Below are positions 1 through 11,102 of a stretch of 64,000 bases of DNA, one piece after another; within the stretch, counting starts at the first letter, position 1, and every line of letters begins with the position of its first letter. This stretch comes from Calonectria ilicicola (taxonomy: Eukaryota > Ascomycota > Sordariomycetes > Hypocreales > Nectriaceae): positions 1,736,001 to 1,800,000 of the forward strand of contig CP085827.1 in the NCBI GenBank assembly GCA_020809705.1, written 5' to 3'. Under the pieces are notes generated by a model that saw only the letters and a list, made by a program, of their open reading frames with translations, was not told the origin of the DNA and ran no database searches. Made by a program: the position numbers and the translations under genes.

Positions 1-531
1 TATAATCTCTTTAATCCTAGACTTCCTAAATTAAAGCTTTAAATATTATTTAAAAAATTACTTAATCTAAGCTTTAAATACCTCTATTTTAAGCCTTTAA
101 AGGCAATATTTTCTTAGAAAATATATATAATTCTATATATATAATTTAATAATAATAAAAGTACTCCTTTTAATACTAATAATAAATATAATTAAAATAT
201 ACTCTTTATTAATTATAAGTGCTATTTACTAATCTCCTTTCTTAGCTATTAAAGAAAATAATCTTCCTACCCTTAATAAAGATATATATTTTTTAATAAA
301 AGATATAATAGTATAATATATAATAGCTATTTCTACTATTATAAATACCCAAAATAATAAAGGATTCCCCTAAGTTATTTATATAAAATTTTCACTTAAT
401 AGAAAGATATAGACTATACTTATTATAACTGTACATAATTTAGCTGAAATTTCTAACATATTGAATTTATATGTAAAATTAATAGTATTTAAAATTTGAG
501 GCAATTTGGTTATAAAATGAGGTAGTTGTGA
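1..531. other. AT-rich, RIP-like block
   Basis: Almost pure A/T sequence full of TpA steps and short TTAA/TATAT runs, with no open frame of note. Composition changes sharply near position 530 to ordinary, even GC-rich, DNA. In sordariomycetes such blocks are usually repeats degraded by repeat-induced point mutation, or other heterochromatin. No element can be recognised any more. Confidence 0.75.
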
Positions 532-1567
532 ATGAGTTACTATGTCAAAGCTGGATATGCATGCGATGCAGATACAGGTTGTGTCACCACCTCTCCAGAG
601 GAGAGGTGGGGGCCTGCCCCGACTGCCCGCTGTCGGCTTAGTCAGTCAACCCACCGGGTAGTCTCACCGGACTATGCGCCTGCTGTCGGTGGTAACCACA
701 ACTGTGCGTGCGTCCGCTGTGACGAGATAATGCCGTAGCAGTCGTCCAGTCTCAGTCTTATCCGTTCCCCTCTTCAGGCCTCAACAGCACAGCTCAATGA
801 AACACTGCGTCCGGCGCCTAACCTCCATCCTGCTGTCCCGTGTGCCATGCGCCGGCGGATCCCCCTCCTCATGTCATGCGTTGCCTACTCCTCTGGCGCC
901 TTTGCGGCATCATTGGGCAACCCCGGCGAGAGATAGCATGACATGTCGGCCTCTTGGACGATGATGTGGCACCGCGTCGTTGGCACAAGCCTTGCTACCG
1001 GTCAACCCACGAGACCACCATCATAGCCTGTTCATGCAGCTAGCTCGTCTCGCCAGAAACCTTGAGCACTTATTTGGCCTCGTCTCCCCAACTTGTTTTT
1101 GCCAATTGCCCTCTGCCGTCTGGGACAGCTGTTTTGTCATGTCTCATTTGGGCTTATGCTACAGCTGCAAGGTACCTGAACGCCCTAGGTCGAATCCAGC
1201 GCTTTGCAGGCGCCTGACACCTTGACTGCGGGACAAAATCCAACCCATCATGCGCTAACAATTTGATCGACACCCTCTAATAATCATCGTGAGCTCAGCT
1301 ATGCAGGACTGCAATTTCAGTCGTACCAGACCATTGATTCCGAAGTTCCGCATCAGACGCGCCATAGTTACTCGATTGCTACTACATCCTAACCCTTTTT
1401 CGTAAACATCAACATAGATCCCGTTTCGCACAAGGTCAATAATAACAATAATAACCAACGAACGCCCAGTCATACGAATGCGAGCATGTTCCTCGACATG
1501 GCTCTCTTCCTTGGGTATCAAGCTAACAAACACAAAACAACTCCCGTCTGTACTTCACAAAGCTTCT
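532..1567. other. Non-coding flank between AT-rich block and first gene
   Basis: GC-rich flank without a supportable gene. The short frames here (one beginning at 532, one on the minus strand ending at 1255) have no protein-like character, and most begin at non-ATG codons. It holds a perfect 10-bp inverted repeat at 587-609 (arms CCACCTCTCC/GGAGAGGTGG, loop AGA). The right end is the 3' flank of the minus-strand gene that stops at 1568. Confidence 0.5.
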
Positions 1568-3766
1568 TTACTCTAGCTCTGGCGGATAACACCACAATGG
1601 AGGAACTTCCCCTCGCCCCTCGTACTTGACTCGCATCCGCGTTCTCAAATGCGCAACGCGCTGCACGACCTCCTCTTCGCTTCGACCAGGCACTAGAGGA
1701 ACCAGGGCGCGTAGGTTTGGGTTTCTTATCTTCCGAATCATGCTTAGCAATGCATCATCCTCGTGATAATGCCAACCTTCATGTCGTTCGGAATAATCGT
1801 CTTCAGAGGGCGGCCCGGTATCAAAAGGCGTTGACCCATTCATGCGGCGAATTGACTTGACAAAGAGCTCCATTTGTCGCTCGTCAGCCTCTCGCTGGTC
1901 TTGTTGCTCTTTTTCGCGTGCCATTTGTGTAGCCAACTGTCGCTCTCTATCCTCCATTTCTCTTTGGGGAGCCTCAGCAAGATAGTCCAGTTGATCCATT
2001 CCCTGTTGAATCGCCTTGTTGGCATGATCCAAGTGAATTTCCAGTTTCTTCCGTTGTGTATGAGGTCGGCGAAGTCGAAATTTAGCATCCGCCATTTTCT
2101 GAGGAAAGTCCACAGCAATCTGAACAGTAACCACGGTGTAGAGCCGTTGCAGCCACCCCATGACAAGGACAGGGAGTTGCAGTGTGGTTGAGGTAAACCG
2201 GCATTTATCAGGTATACCCACTTCCTTGCCACTGCCGAGAGTGATGACGCCCCCAATTTTGAAGCTCTCTTCAAGCACAAAAACGGTCAACGGGATGATT
2301 TTATGGCACAAAGTCCCAAAAGCCAAATCACCCCAGTCAGAATCCTCGTTTCGCTCGTCGGCCGGTGTGGCAAATATAACTTGCATATTCGTCGAGATAT
2401 CCTCGACAAGCGACCTGATACTTTTGACAAACTTACTGAGATCGCTCTCACGCTTCCTCAGGTAGTCAAATTGCTCCTTGAACAATGGCGCCCTCGGTGT
2501 TTCAAGACACAGCTCTCGCAGGCTATAGAGGTGCCTGAACAACACCCTGAATTGGTCAGGGTGGAGGTACCTATCTTGTCGGTTGAGCCAAGCAGCTTTG
2601 GTCATGCCCCTTCCAATCGTGAATTTTTGCCTCCATTCCTTTTCTCCTGTCCATCCTTCGCGTTCCATGAGTGAGGTAATCTTATGAACCCACTTGCTCG
2701 CGACCTCGGTTAGGATAACTTTATCATCCTGCTCTGGGGCGCTAATGAAGAGCGTATCTTCCCCAACTGCCGTTGTATTGTTCTCGTCCAATGCGTCGTC
2801 TTCCTCATCGTCTTCCTCGTCGACTCGCGCGAGATCCTTCTCGGGTCCAGATTTCGACATCTCAACATCATTCTGCTCTTCCTCGTCGGTTTCGTTGAAT
2901 TCGTAGTCGTCATGTTTCTCTTTCTCTTGCTCTTTCTCGTTCTCGTTCTGTTTAGTCACCTGTGCTGGAGAACTCTGCTCTTGTCGAGTTTCTGGAGCTG
3001 GCTGTTCTCCCACAGGGTTCGTCCTGTCAGAACCGAGCTCAACAGACGCTTCCCTAGGTGTTTGAGCTTTGGATTCACCAAAAGAAATCTTCTTCCGTTG
3101 TTTTTGCCCTTTTCGAGCTCTCTTAGCCTGCATCGCTTGCAAGGGGGATTCTAGTTGCGTTTGATTGCCGTCGTCTTCGAGCGCCCGAGCCTCCTCTTGG
3201 GCTGTCTCACCAGCATCTTCTTCTCGATCGTGGTCCTCTTCTTGATGTTCCTTTTGGCCGAGAGATATCCCGGAGCGATCGCCTTCAGGTAAAATTGCTT
3301 GGTTGAGATTGTTCCAAAACTGAGCATCCTTGGGCGCCGATTCTTCATTCTCGACGTCTGCAGGCTCAGCCTCGCGTTCGGTTTCATTTTCGGGTTCGGG
3401 ATCACCTTCAGGATCGACTTCCGGTTCAGTCTCAACTTCCGCAGCCAGTTTTCGTGGGCGACCACGTCCTGTCTGTCGCTTCGGGATTGCGTCTTGTGGT
3501 TTGGTTCGTTTCTGTCTCTTTTTCGCAGGAAGCTCTTCTACCTCTTCATTTGCATTCGCGGCAGAAGCGGTCTTCTGGGATCGGGTTCGACGGCGCGCAG
3601 GTGGTTTTGGCGCTGCCTGAGCAGCAATGCCACTGTCGCCCTCGGCACTCGATTCCTCCGGATGGGCCTTGAGAGAACTTCTAGTCCTCCTAGTTACTTT
3701 TCGTTCGGGCTCGGGCTGGGGCGGCGGTGGCGCCTTTTTCGAGGCGCCTCGTGTGGTTCGGGGCAT
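1568..3766 (-). CDS. AT-hook nuclear protein with Myb/SANT-like C-terminus
   Basis: Single-exon frame of 732 residues from an ATG at 3766. The N-terminal half is disordered and highly charged: basic stretches in residues 1-110, then long Glu/Asp-rich segments to about residue 330. An AT-hook core (GRGRPRK, about residues 100-106) suggests binding in the minor groove of AT-rich DNA. A folded, helix-rich region follows (about 345-600), then a Glu/Arg/Gln coiled-coil-like stretch, and finally a Trp- and Arg-rich region (about 665-725) that resembles a Myb/SANT helix bundle. Location is inferred to be nuclear, acting on chromatin or DNA. I do not recognise a named orthologue; it looks like a conserved hypothetical fungal protein. 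It is the first gene next to the AT-rich block. Confidence 0.8.
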   Translation of the reverse strand: MPRTTRGASKKAPPPPQPEPERKVTRRTRSSLKAHPEESSAEGDSGIAAQAAPKPPARRRTRSQKTASAANANEEVEELPAKKRQKRTKPQDAIPKRQTGRGRPRKLAAEVETEPEVDPEGDPEPENETEREAEPADVENEESAPKDAQFWNNLNQAILPEGDRSGISLGQKEHQEEDHDREEDAGETAQEEARALEDDGNQTQLESPLQAMQAKRARKGQKQRKKISFGESKAQTPREASVELGSDRTNPVGEQPAPETRQEQSSPAQVTKQNENEKEQEKEKHDDYEFNETDEEEQNDVEMSKSGPEKDLARVDEEDDEEDDALDENNTTAVGEDTLFISAPEQDDKVILTEVASKWVHKITSLMEREGWTGEKEWRQKFTIGRGMTKAAWLNRQDRYLHPDQFRVLFRHLYSLRELCLETPRAPLFKEQFDYLRKRESDLSKFVKSIRSLVEDISTNMQVIFATPADERNEDSDWGDLAFGTLCHKIIPLTVFVLEESFKIGGVITLGSGKEVGIPDKCRFTSTTLQLPVLVMGWLQRLYTVVTVQIAVDFPQKMADAKFRLRRPHTQRKKLEIHLDHANKAIQQGMDQLDYLAEAPQREMEDRERQLATQMAREKEQQDQREADERQMELFVKSIRRMNGSTPFDTGPPSEDDYSERHEGWHYHEDDALLSMIRKIRNPNLRALVPLVPGRSEEEVVQRVAHLRTRMRVKYEGRGEVPPLWCYPPELE

Positions 3767-5046
3767 TGTGGTTTTCGCAGCAGTGCCTGCTGTTGGCGAT
3801 GAAGCGCGTGCACGACAACGAACCGCTCGTAATTACGTGGTTGGTGCTGAGGTGTCAATATAATATCTCATGTCTAATCCTGTCTATATTGACAGGCTCA
3901 AGGGCGGTGCAAACTCGGCTCTATGTGTCGCCAATGCAAGCAGTGGAGTTGTTTGAGAAGGGGTGGAATAATGCATGCTGTTGCAGACGTCGCGTCCAGG
4001 CGCGTTTGGAGAAAGCGGGGCATTTGAGCTCCAAGGACTGACAGCCTTCCCTTGCTTGGGGTATGGCCAACACAATCAGTTTTCAACAACTTTATTTAAT
4101 CCTTATTATTCTAGTGGGGGCTAATTATATAAATGCCCCATGCTTTACCCTTATATTTCTACCTATTACTGGATGTTGATAGGAGGAAAACAGACACAAA
4201 ACCACAGTGACTGAAGGGTTGGATTGGCAGCTCAAGCTGTAAGAGGGAGAGTGCGACATTGGGCAAGTAAAACGCCGGGGTAAAATAAACATTAAATATA
4301 TGATGTTAACTCCATTAAAGGGACTAGCTCTCCAAAAAGAAAACTTCAAAAGATGGCCAAAAGGATGGTTTTGAGATGAAGCAGTTTTGACTGCTTCGTG
4401 TCAAGGCCAGTGGCCTTTCATTGCCGAGCATTGCAGCCGGACTAACCAATCCCCCGACCCACCCGAAAATCATTCGATTCCACGTCCTGTTCCCCCACCC
4501 CCATCACAACGTTTTATCCTGTATTTTTATCCTGTAATTAAATTGACCTTTTATTTATTATAGTTAGATGATTTAGCAAGTAATTAATGTCATTTTTTAT
4601 TTGGTATACTTAGTTCGCCGTGTTCCGATACAATACCCTTCCAGGAAGGAAGACATGTGTATTGAAGCAGTCGGTGCAGATAAACATTCACTACGCGTAT
4701 ACCAACCGTGTGTAATGGAAGAAGAAAGTAGAAGTAATATGTTGCAAGGGTACTGTCACTTGACATGCGGGGATACGGGGTTCGGAATTATAGACAGCTG
4801 TGCGGAGTGTGGGGAAAGACTTCCCATTCATCCTCATCCGTTCATCCGAAGTACCATGGATAATGTCCTCGGCTTTCTAACCGGTTGGCATATAATGAAG
4901 TAAACATCTCCCTAATATTTACCATGTTGTATTCTTCAGAGCACTTGTACACATTGGCATTAATCAAACCACCATAAATTTATACTTCAATATCATCTCG
5001 CCTTCAACCTCTTTTACTAGCACACCTCAGCAATAATTCTGCTACC
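3767..5046. other. Intergenic, divergent promoter region
   Basis: Shared upstream region of the minus-strand AT-hook gene (start 3766) and the plus-strand small gene (start 5047). It is moderately AT-rich from about 4080 to 4380 and 4500 to 4600. A 100-codon frame at 4601-4903 begins at TTG and has no recognisable features, so I do not call it. No RNA gene or repeat is visible. Confidence 0.5.
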
Positions 5047-5367
5047 ATGAGTTCCTCACTGCAAACCGTGTGCCGCACCCTTCGTGCTCCTTTGACTTCC
5101 CAAGCTCAAAGCCTAGGAGCCAGCCGACTGAGACAACTAAGCACCACCGACGCCCCAAGGGACCAAAGTGGTGCGGTCCGTGACGCCATCATGGACAAGT
5201 TGTGGATCTCACAAGTCTATCCTCCTGTTGCTCCTGAACAGTCCAGCTCTGCTGTCACTAGCGCTTCCCCAGCTACCGTCTTTGGAAGCCGTGAACCTCC
5301 TTTGGGTACATCCGCTTTCGACCCTTCAGCTGCACCTCGATGGTCCGAACTATCCAACTCAAACTAG
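5047..5367 (+). CDS. Small putative mitochondrial protein
   Basis: Frame of 106 residues from an ATG in good context (ACCATGA). The first ~40 residues are rich in Arg, Ser, Thr, Leu and Ala, lack acidic residues, and contain RLRQLSTT, which looks like a mitochondrial presequence with its processing site. The rest is Ser/Pro/Ala-rich with a short conserved-looking stretch, MDKLWISQVYPP. There is no membrane segment and I recognise no family. Location in mitochondria is an inference from composition only. An additional downstream exon cannot be excluded. Confidence 0.5.
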   Translation: MSSSLQTVCRTLRAPLTSQAQSLGASRLRQLSTTDAPRDQSGAVRDAIMDKLWISQVYPPVAPEQSSSAVTSASPATVFGSREPPLGTSAFDPSAAPRWSELSNSN

Positions 5368-6841
5368 GACCTAGTCTTCTAGACGAACCACCATCACGGA
5401 AACAGCGTTTCCAACCACCAATGCACCTTCCGATAACTTGTACATAACTGTCCTGTGTTATGGATGGCGTGCCAGACAACTCCTGTCCAAGGGGGTTACT
5501 GGCAACATCCGGCGCAATGTGAATAACAGAAGGACACGATCTGATAACGCCGCCACGTCGATCTAAAGCCATGAATATCCACTTATCTCCAGTTCATTTA
5601 TGCGTCAGATTATTTACGCCTCTGTGGGCGTGGGAAAGGAAATCCAAGCATTCTTTGTCGCTCATACCTTTCCAGGGGCTGCCATAAGCATCGTTTCTCA
5701 AGCAGAATCACGACCGTATGGTCAGAGCTCCAAGAGAAGAATACGAATACAAGATGTGGCCAGGTGCGGGAAGGGTTATTAATATTCGGGGGATTGGATT
5801 CCCAGTATTTAGCTGTTGCATTCGTTTGAATAAGACCTGGACTCTATCAGACTGAATCATAGTAATAGAACTATCCGAATATAGCTTGCAAACCCATGCC
5901 AGTGTATCCATAAAATCGTGACCTTTGACTGTTTATTCGTAGTCATGATATTGGTAGTGATATAAATATTTTATTACCAAGCAACTAAAAAAAATCAAAC
6001 AGTGCATTTTGAACGACGTCAATCTTTGCGGGAGTAACGTTTTCTTACTGCTCATGTTCCAACAGTGACTGTGGTCCCACACAACCTTTGTCATAAACCA
6101 GTCACATGGAGCTGAGAATAGTAAAACCAATCGTATTACCAAGTGTGCCTTTTCAGGAGGAAGCTGATCACCGAATTGACCCCTTGTCGCATCAATCTCC
6201 ACGAAACTAACCTAACCTAGATGAGGACATCCCGTCAATCTCCCAGCCTACCCTTGAACGTTCAAATCAAGCTGGTGTATTGATTAGTAAAAGACGTACA
6301 ACACAACCCTTGAAAGATTGTCACCTCTCTACTTTTTTCTGCTATTTCTTAACTGCTAAATGGAAGGGGGAAATATAAAATCAAAAAAGCTAAATAAATG
6401 AAATATATACTTTTATTGTTCTTTATTTATTTTTAGATGTTAATTTAATATTGTGAGTGATTAAGTTCTGTGTTGCCAAATTGGAAAATGTCACTGAGGC
6501 ACAATCCTTCAGAAGGTATATTGTATAATTTACATGACATGTCACCCAATGGAAGCCACAAACGCAAAATGTTATGTAATGATTAAATTCAGAGCAATTA
6601 GTACTAAATCCCGATCCCTCCCTTCTCAACCCTGTTTGGAATGCATCTACACTCAACAAAAATCTGGCCTAGACCCCCCCCAATTTGCCTTTACTTTTTC
6701 TGCTGTTTGTTCATTTCCATTCCCTTTGATACTGGCACCGTGACTGCATCAAAGCCTGTAACTGACATTCAACGCAAATGAGATCGCTAAATTGAATGCT
6801 CCAATATGGCGGTAGACAGCTCCTTGCGGCGATGATGCTAT
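5368..6841. other. Intergenic, no gene seen
   Basis: About 1.5 kb between two small genes that converge here. It includes AT-rich stretches (5930-6000, 6360-6450). Short frames on either strand lack protein-like features. No repeat, tRNA or mobile element is visible. Confidence 0.5.
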
Positions 6842-7573
6842 TTAAAAGACAGAGGCGTCGTCGATGCAAGTAAAATCTACGACTTTATTGACAGGGATGT
6901 TGGTAATGCTGATATTGTAGGGCTGAATAACACGAGAGCTGTTGACAACAGACCCAGCTCTCCAAACCTTGTGGGTAATGACATCAACAATCTGTGGGCT
7001 TTGACGTTGGCCAACGGGGTAATGGTTCCATGCAAGGGTCCATTTAATGGTACCGTCTTCCGCAATGGTGGAAACGACCTTGATAAACTGCGGGTTGAAC
7101 TCAATGTGAACCGTAAGCTTGAAATCGTTGTTCTTAGGGGGGACCTCGGCAGTGATAGTGTTGCTGAAGTCGCCCTCAATTGTCAAGCCGATGGGTGGGA
7201 GCACGTCAACAAAGTTGTCCTTGTCGCTATTGTTCGGGATAACATCAGTGGAGTTGGTGTAATCAATCGGAACGGTCTTGACACCATCCTTGGTCTCGAC
7301 CAAAACGTTGTTGCTGAAATCCTGCACTGGAAGGTTGATCTTCAACTTGTAGGACGCCGCGTAAGGCGTTGGTGGAAATTTGACCTCGGGATAGGGCCCG
7401 AGGTATGCGCCTGCCAACTTGAACTTTAGACCGCCATACCAAGGGAGCTGCGTAAATTGAGGATCTCCAATCATGGGTTTCTTGCCCTCAGCAAAGAGTT
7501 CCAAGCAGCCGTCGGCCTCATAGTACGTGGCAGTGAGCTTGGTAGTTGAGACTTCGACAGTGGCAAGAGGCAT
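6842..7573 (-). CDS. Orphan beta-rich protein, unknown function
   Basis: Intronless frame of 243 residues. The first ATG is at 7573; the frame stays open three codons further upstream but only to a TTG. There is no signal peptide and no membrane segment. Alternating hydrophobic/polar strands, frequent Pro, Asn and Thr, aromatic pairs (LPWYGG) and only two cysteines (residues ~23 and ~236) point to an all-beta, probably cytosolic fold. I recognise no family. Its TATA box, lack of introns and position in a gene-poor stretch distinguish it from the housekeeping genes further right and fit an accessory or conditionally expressed gene. That it is a gene is likely; its role is unknown. Confidence 0.7.
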   Translation of the reverse strand: MPLATVEVSTTKLTATYYEADGCLELFAEGKKPMIGDPQFTQLPWYGGLKFKLAGAYLGPYPEVKFPPTPYAASYKLKINLPVQDFSNNVLVETKDGVKTVPIDYTNSTDVIPNNSDKDNFVDVLPPIGLTIEGDFSNTITAEVPPKNNDFKLTVHIEFNPQFIKVVSTIAEDGTIKWTLAWNHYPVGQRQSPQIVDVITHKVWRAGSVVNSSRVIQPYNISITNIPVNKVVDFTCIDDASVF

Positions 7574-8454
7574 TGTAGGCAAAACTGAGAAATGGGTTTG
7601 TTATGAGATGGTGTATGAATTGGGGTTTACGGTGAATGCTGTGATGAGGATGCTGATCAGGATGAAAGAATGAGATCCAGGGGGAGGACGACTGCAATTT
7701 ATAGATTCAGCCTATAAACACGGATTCTTCAAGACTTCATTTCATCATCCATCCTGCTCGTTACGCAACGTGATGCGTTGGGACTCCTGGATCCATCATG
7801 GGTAGCTCCAGACTCGCAACACAACTAAACCAAATTCATCCTATTCAGGTCGCCACATAATGAAATCAACATAATTTGTGCTGAGGCGATTCCTCTTCAG
7901 TTGATACAGCAAGCCTCTTGCACTCAGCCATGTTCACCAAATCCAAACTAGCGATGCTGTTTCAGTTGTGCTATGGCGCTGGATCCCATATATCACAGCT
8001 ATTCCAGACAGCCACAGGTCGACCATCGAGCCATGCTCCCCTGGCTAGTTCAATTCATCACTAGCTGTTAGTTCGTGACGAGGCAACCACTGCATGCCGG
8101 CGGCACGATACGGTCCGCTCTGCACCCGGTATGGGATGAGCTCAAGCAGCCAGCCACTTCGCTCCGAACCGCCGGGTAGGAAGGGCTGCCGACATGGGCT
8201 CAGCACGTGTTTGGTTGATGTCGCGAACGGGCGCCCCCACCAGCAGGCCCAGACCCAAGCCGGCTCACAGCCACAAATATATGAGCCACTACAGCAGCTC
8301 AAGGTGTGTGCTCGGTGGGCTGTTTGTGGGCGAGCGATGAGCGACCTATGGGTGACCTGTGGGTGACCCTCTGAGTGGAGACTGAAAGGCGGGATTCTCG
8401 TTCGCCTCTGCGCCTAAGCCAATTCTTGCTCCCCAAACTTGCCCCCCCGCAGCC
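7574..8454. other. Divergent promoter region
   Basis: Upstream DNA shared by the minus-strand orphan gene (start 7573) and the plus-strand PP2A activator gene (start 8455). Apart from the TATA box at 7698-7703, it contains a CACGTG hexamer near 8204. No coding sequence is supportable. Confidence 0.5.
7698..7703 (-). promoter_or_regulatory. TATA box of the orphan beta-rich gene
   Basis: TATAAA on the minus strand, 125 bases upstream of the ATG at 7573, a usual distance for a fungal TATA promoter. A second TATAAA lies close by on the plus strand at 7713-7718. The assignment rests on motif and position only. Confidence 0.45.
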
Positions 8455-9884
8455 ATGGCATCAGACACCCCGCCAAAACCCTCAGCGCCAACCCTCGAGG
8501 TGCTGGACCTCTCGTCCTCGACGCCGGCCTTTACCAAGCCCGCCAAGCGCATCCACGACGGGCCCGACGTCTCCCTCTTCCTGACCTCGCTTGCTTACCG
8601 CGATATTGGCACCTTCATCCTCCAGCTCAACCTTGCCCTGTGTCCCCGCAACCAGTCCAGCTCGCCTCTCCCCCTCACCTTTCCTCTCTCCTCAAAACCC
8701 CCGTCTGAGCCTCTGCCCGCATCCATCCAAGCTCTCCAAACACTCTTGACCAAGATTGAGAGCTTCATCGGTGAGGCCCCTCCCGACCCCGGCCCGAGGA
8801 GATTTGGAAACGTAAGCTATCGCAAATGGTACGCCATCCTTGAGGGGCGGCTTGATCAGCTCCTCGGCGAGGGCGCTCTGGGCGAGACGACACAGCTCGG
8901 TGAAGGAAAAGCCAAGGATGAAATCTCAAGCTATCTTATGGGGGGCTTTGGCAGCGTGCAACGACTAGACTACGGAACGGGTCATGAGTTGAGCTTTGTT
9001 GCTTTCCTAGGATGCCTGTGGAAACTCGGATACTTCAAGGATGGAACCCAGGGGGGTGAGATTGAAAGACAGATTGTCTTGCAAGTCATAGAGCCGTACG
9101 TATCAACTATCATGGTGGCAATCTTTCCAAACTCACTAACACAACCTCCAGCTATCTCCGTGTTGTGAGAAAGCTCATTCTCACTTACACACTGGAACCC
9201 GCCGGCTCCCACGGCGTCTGGGGCCTGGACGACCACTCCTTTATGCCCTACATCTTTGGGTCTGCCCAGTTCACTCGGCCCATTGACGACGCTCAAACCG
9301 TCATACCCACCGAGGGCTCCGTCAAGGGTGCTCCCAAGCCTAGCGATGTTGTTAAGCCCACCGTGGTCGACGACTACCGCCAGACCAACATGTACTTTTC
9401 CGCCATCGGCTTCATCAACGACGTGAAGAAGGGCCCCTTCTGGGAACATAGCCCTATCCTCTTCGACATCTCGGGTATCCGCGACGGCTGGGGCAAGATC
9501 AACAAGGGCATGATCAAAATGTTCAACGCCGAGGTGCTCTCCAAGTTCCCCGTCGTCCAGCACTTCCCCTTTGGCTCCCTCTTCTCCTGGGATCAGGACC
9601 CCAACGCCGTCGCCCCCGCCCAGAGCGTCCACATGGCCAACCAGCCCATTGCCACTTCGGCCATGGCCCCGCCTCCCCCGGCCTCAGGAACTGCCGCGCC
9701 GTGGGCTCAGGCCGCGAGGATGCCGGCGCCGTCCGGGCCCGGCATTCCCTACTCCCGAGTTCCACCTCCTGGTCCGAGCTCCGGAACCCTTGGAACGCGG
9801 CCAACTCCCGGGAAGGAAGCTGATCCTGGGTCAACAAGTGCGCAGATCACAATGACCAAAGCACCATGGGCCAAAGACAGCTAA
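8455..9884 (+). CDS. RRD1: PP2A phosphatase activator (PTPA), RRD1-type
   Basis: Two exons, 8455-9095 and 9152-9884, encode 457 residues. The intron (9096-9151) has donor GTACGT, a perfect branch site CACTAAC and acceptor CAG. The PTPA fold spans about residues 20-385 with family hallmarks: [11 protein letters not shown], the YGTGHE motif followed by [13 protein letters not shown], the [19 protein letters not shown] segment, and [17 protein letters not shown] is an ATP-dependent peptidyl-prolyl isomerase that reactivates the PP2A catalytic subunit. The C-terminal ~70 residues are Pro/Ala-rich and disordered, as in filamentous fungal RRD1 rather than the shorter RRD2. ATG context (GCCATGG) is excellent. 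The choice of RRD1 over RRD2 rests on this tail and is less certain than the family. Confidence 0.95.
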
Positions 9885-10438
9885 CTCTCCTGTAAATCTG
9901 CTGGGGTTATAAAGATTATTCACACCTAGAGCAAAGCATATGTAGTCAACCCCCATGTCCGTGATATTGAGAGGGCTAGCCTGTGTTTCAAGAACGCTTT
10001 GCGCTGGCGATCTCGGGACCTAGGCAAACTTAGTGGAGTAAAATCCTTTAGTTCAAATACGGACGGTTCTCTGGCTGTCAGGAACCTTCACGTTGAATGA
10101 AGCATGCGCTATATATCACAAATGGAACAGGACTGCAATGGTGGGAGAGTATCTAGTGCATTGGATAAAAGGGCAGGGTATAGACTTCAAAGCACATCAC
10201 AACGCTCCTCTCTCCAGGGTATCCAGCCAACTAGCGCAAAAGGAAATATAAACCAGGCCACAAAATAAAACGTTGTAGCAGCAGCAAACACAAATAAAAC
10301 GCTTCTGTCTATCCTCCATCCCATTCACTATTACTCGGACGCGCGTGTGCTGACCCCTGTATTCAACAGCCCCGTAGCATCAAACATATGAACTTGACAT
10401 AGCTTGCAGGCTGGCACGGATAGGAGAATACCCATGAT
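9885..10438. other. Convergent 3' flanks
   Basis: Lies between the stop codons of the PP2A activator gene (+) and the Ala/Pro-rich gene (-). It presumably holds both 3' UTRs. No other structure is visible. Confidence 0.5.
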
Positions 10439-11102
10439 TTAAGAAGCGGCAGTAGGAGCAGGAGCTGCGGCAGGAGCAGCAGCAGGGGGAGGTGCCTCCT
10501 CCTTCTTATCCTCTTCCTTGGGCGCCTCAGTGGGAGCGGGGGCGGGAGTAGCAGCGGGTGCCTCCGTTGTAGGGGGAGCGGCTTCGGTAGCAGCAGGCTC
10601 AGCTGGTTTTGGTTAGCTACAAAACTCCTCAAGTTGTGGGGGTGCAGTCAACGTACCAGGAGGAGCGGCGTCGGTCTTGGCGGCCTCAGTGGTCACAGGA
10701 GCATCGGTCTTGGTCTCCTTGGGGGCATCGGTGGCAGGAGCAGGCTCAGCTAATACGCCCGGGTTAGAGGAGTCCATTTAGGAGGACATTCGGATCTGGC
10801 AGCATTTTGGGCTGAACGTACTGGCGGGAGTAGCTGCGGGAGCATCCTCGGTCTTTGTAGGCTCGGTGGCAGCAGGAGCTGTCTCGGTGGGCTTGGATTC
10901 GGCGGGCTTCTCAGCAGCCTTGTCGCCCTTCTTCTTGAAGGCGGCCTTGAGCTTGGCCTTGAGGTTGTCGAGGGCGTGGAGAGCTGGGATATCACGTCAG
11001 ACACGATGGTCAAACAAGCTTATTGCTCGGGGCAGCAATGACAGTCTGGAAACAGAGCTGCGCCAGGGGGCAAAAGGATAAGAACTTACGGATGCCAGGC
11101 AT
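10439..11102 (-). CDS. Small Ala/Pro/Glu/Lys-rich protein, four exons
   Basis: Exons on the minus strand are 11090-11102, 10822-10983, 10657-10749 and 10439-10602. All three introns use GTAAGT or GTACGT donors and CAG/TAG acceptors, and the joined frame gives 143 residues. The first ~24 residues form a basic amphipathic helix (start MPGIPLHALDNLKAKLKAAF). The rest is a low-complexity run of Ala, Pro, Thr, Glu and Lys with repeated TEAP-like units. It is predicted to be disordered and soluble. The first coding exon is only 13 bases, and a further 5' UTR intron is possible at 11145-11327 (donor GTACGT, acceptor CTTCAG). I do not know its function; such proteins are often abundant and annotated as hypothetical. 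Confidence 0.8.

Noticed and set aside
1255..1533. 92-codon minus-strand frame
   Set aside because: It starts at GTG, has no recognisable features, and lies in the 3' flank of the AT-hook gene.
4601..4903. 100-codon plus-strand frame as a gene
   Set aside because: It begins at TTG, internal ATGs leave only a shorter piece, and the sequence shows no domain, helix pattern or splice partner.
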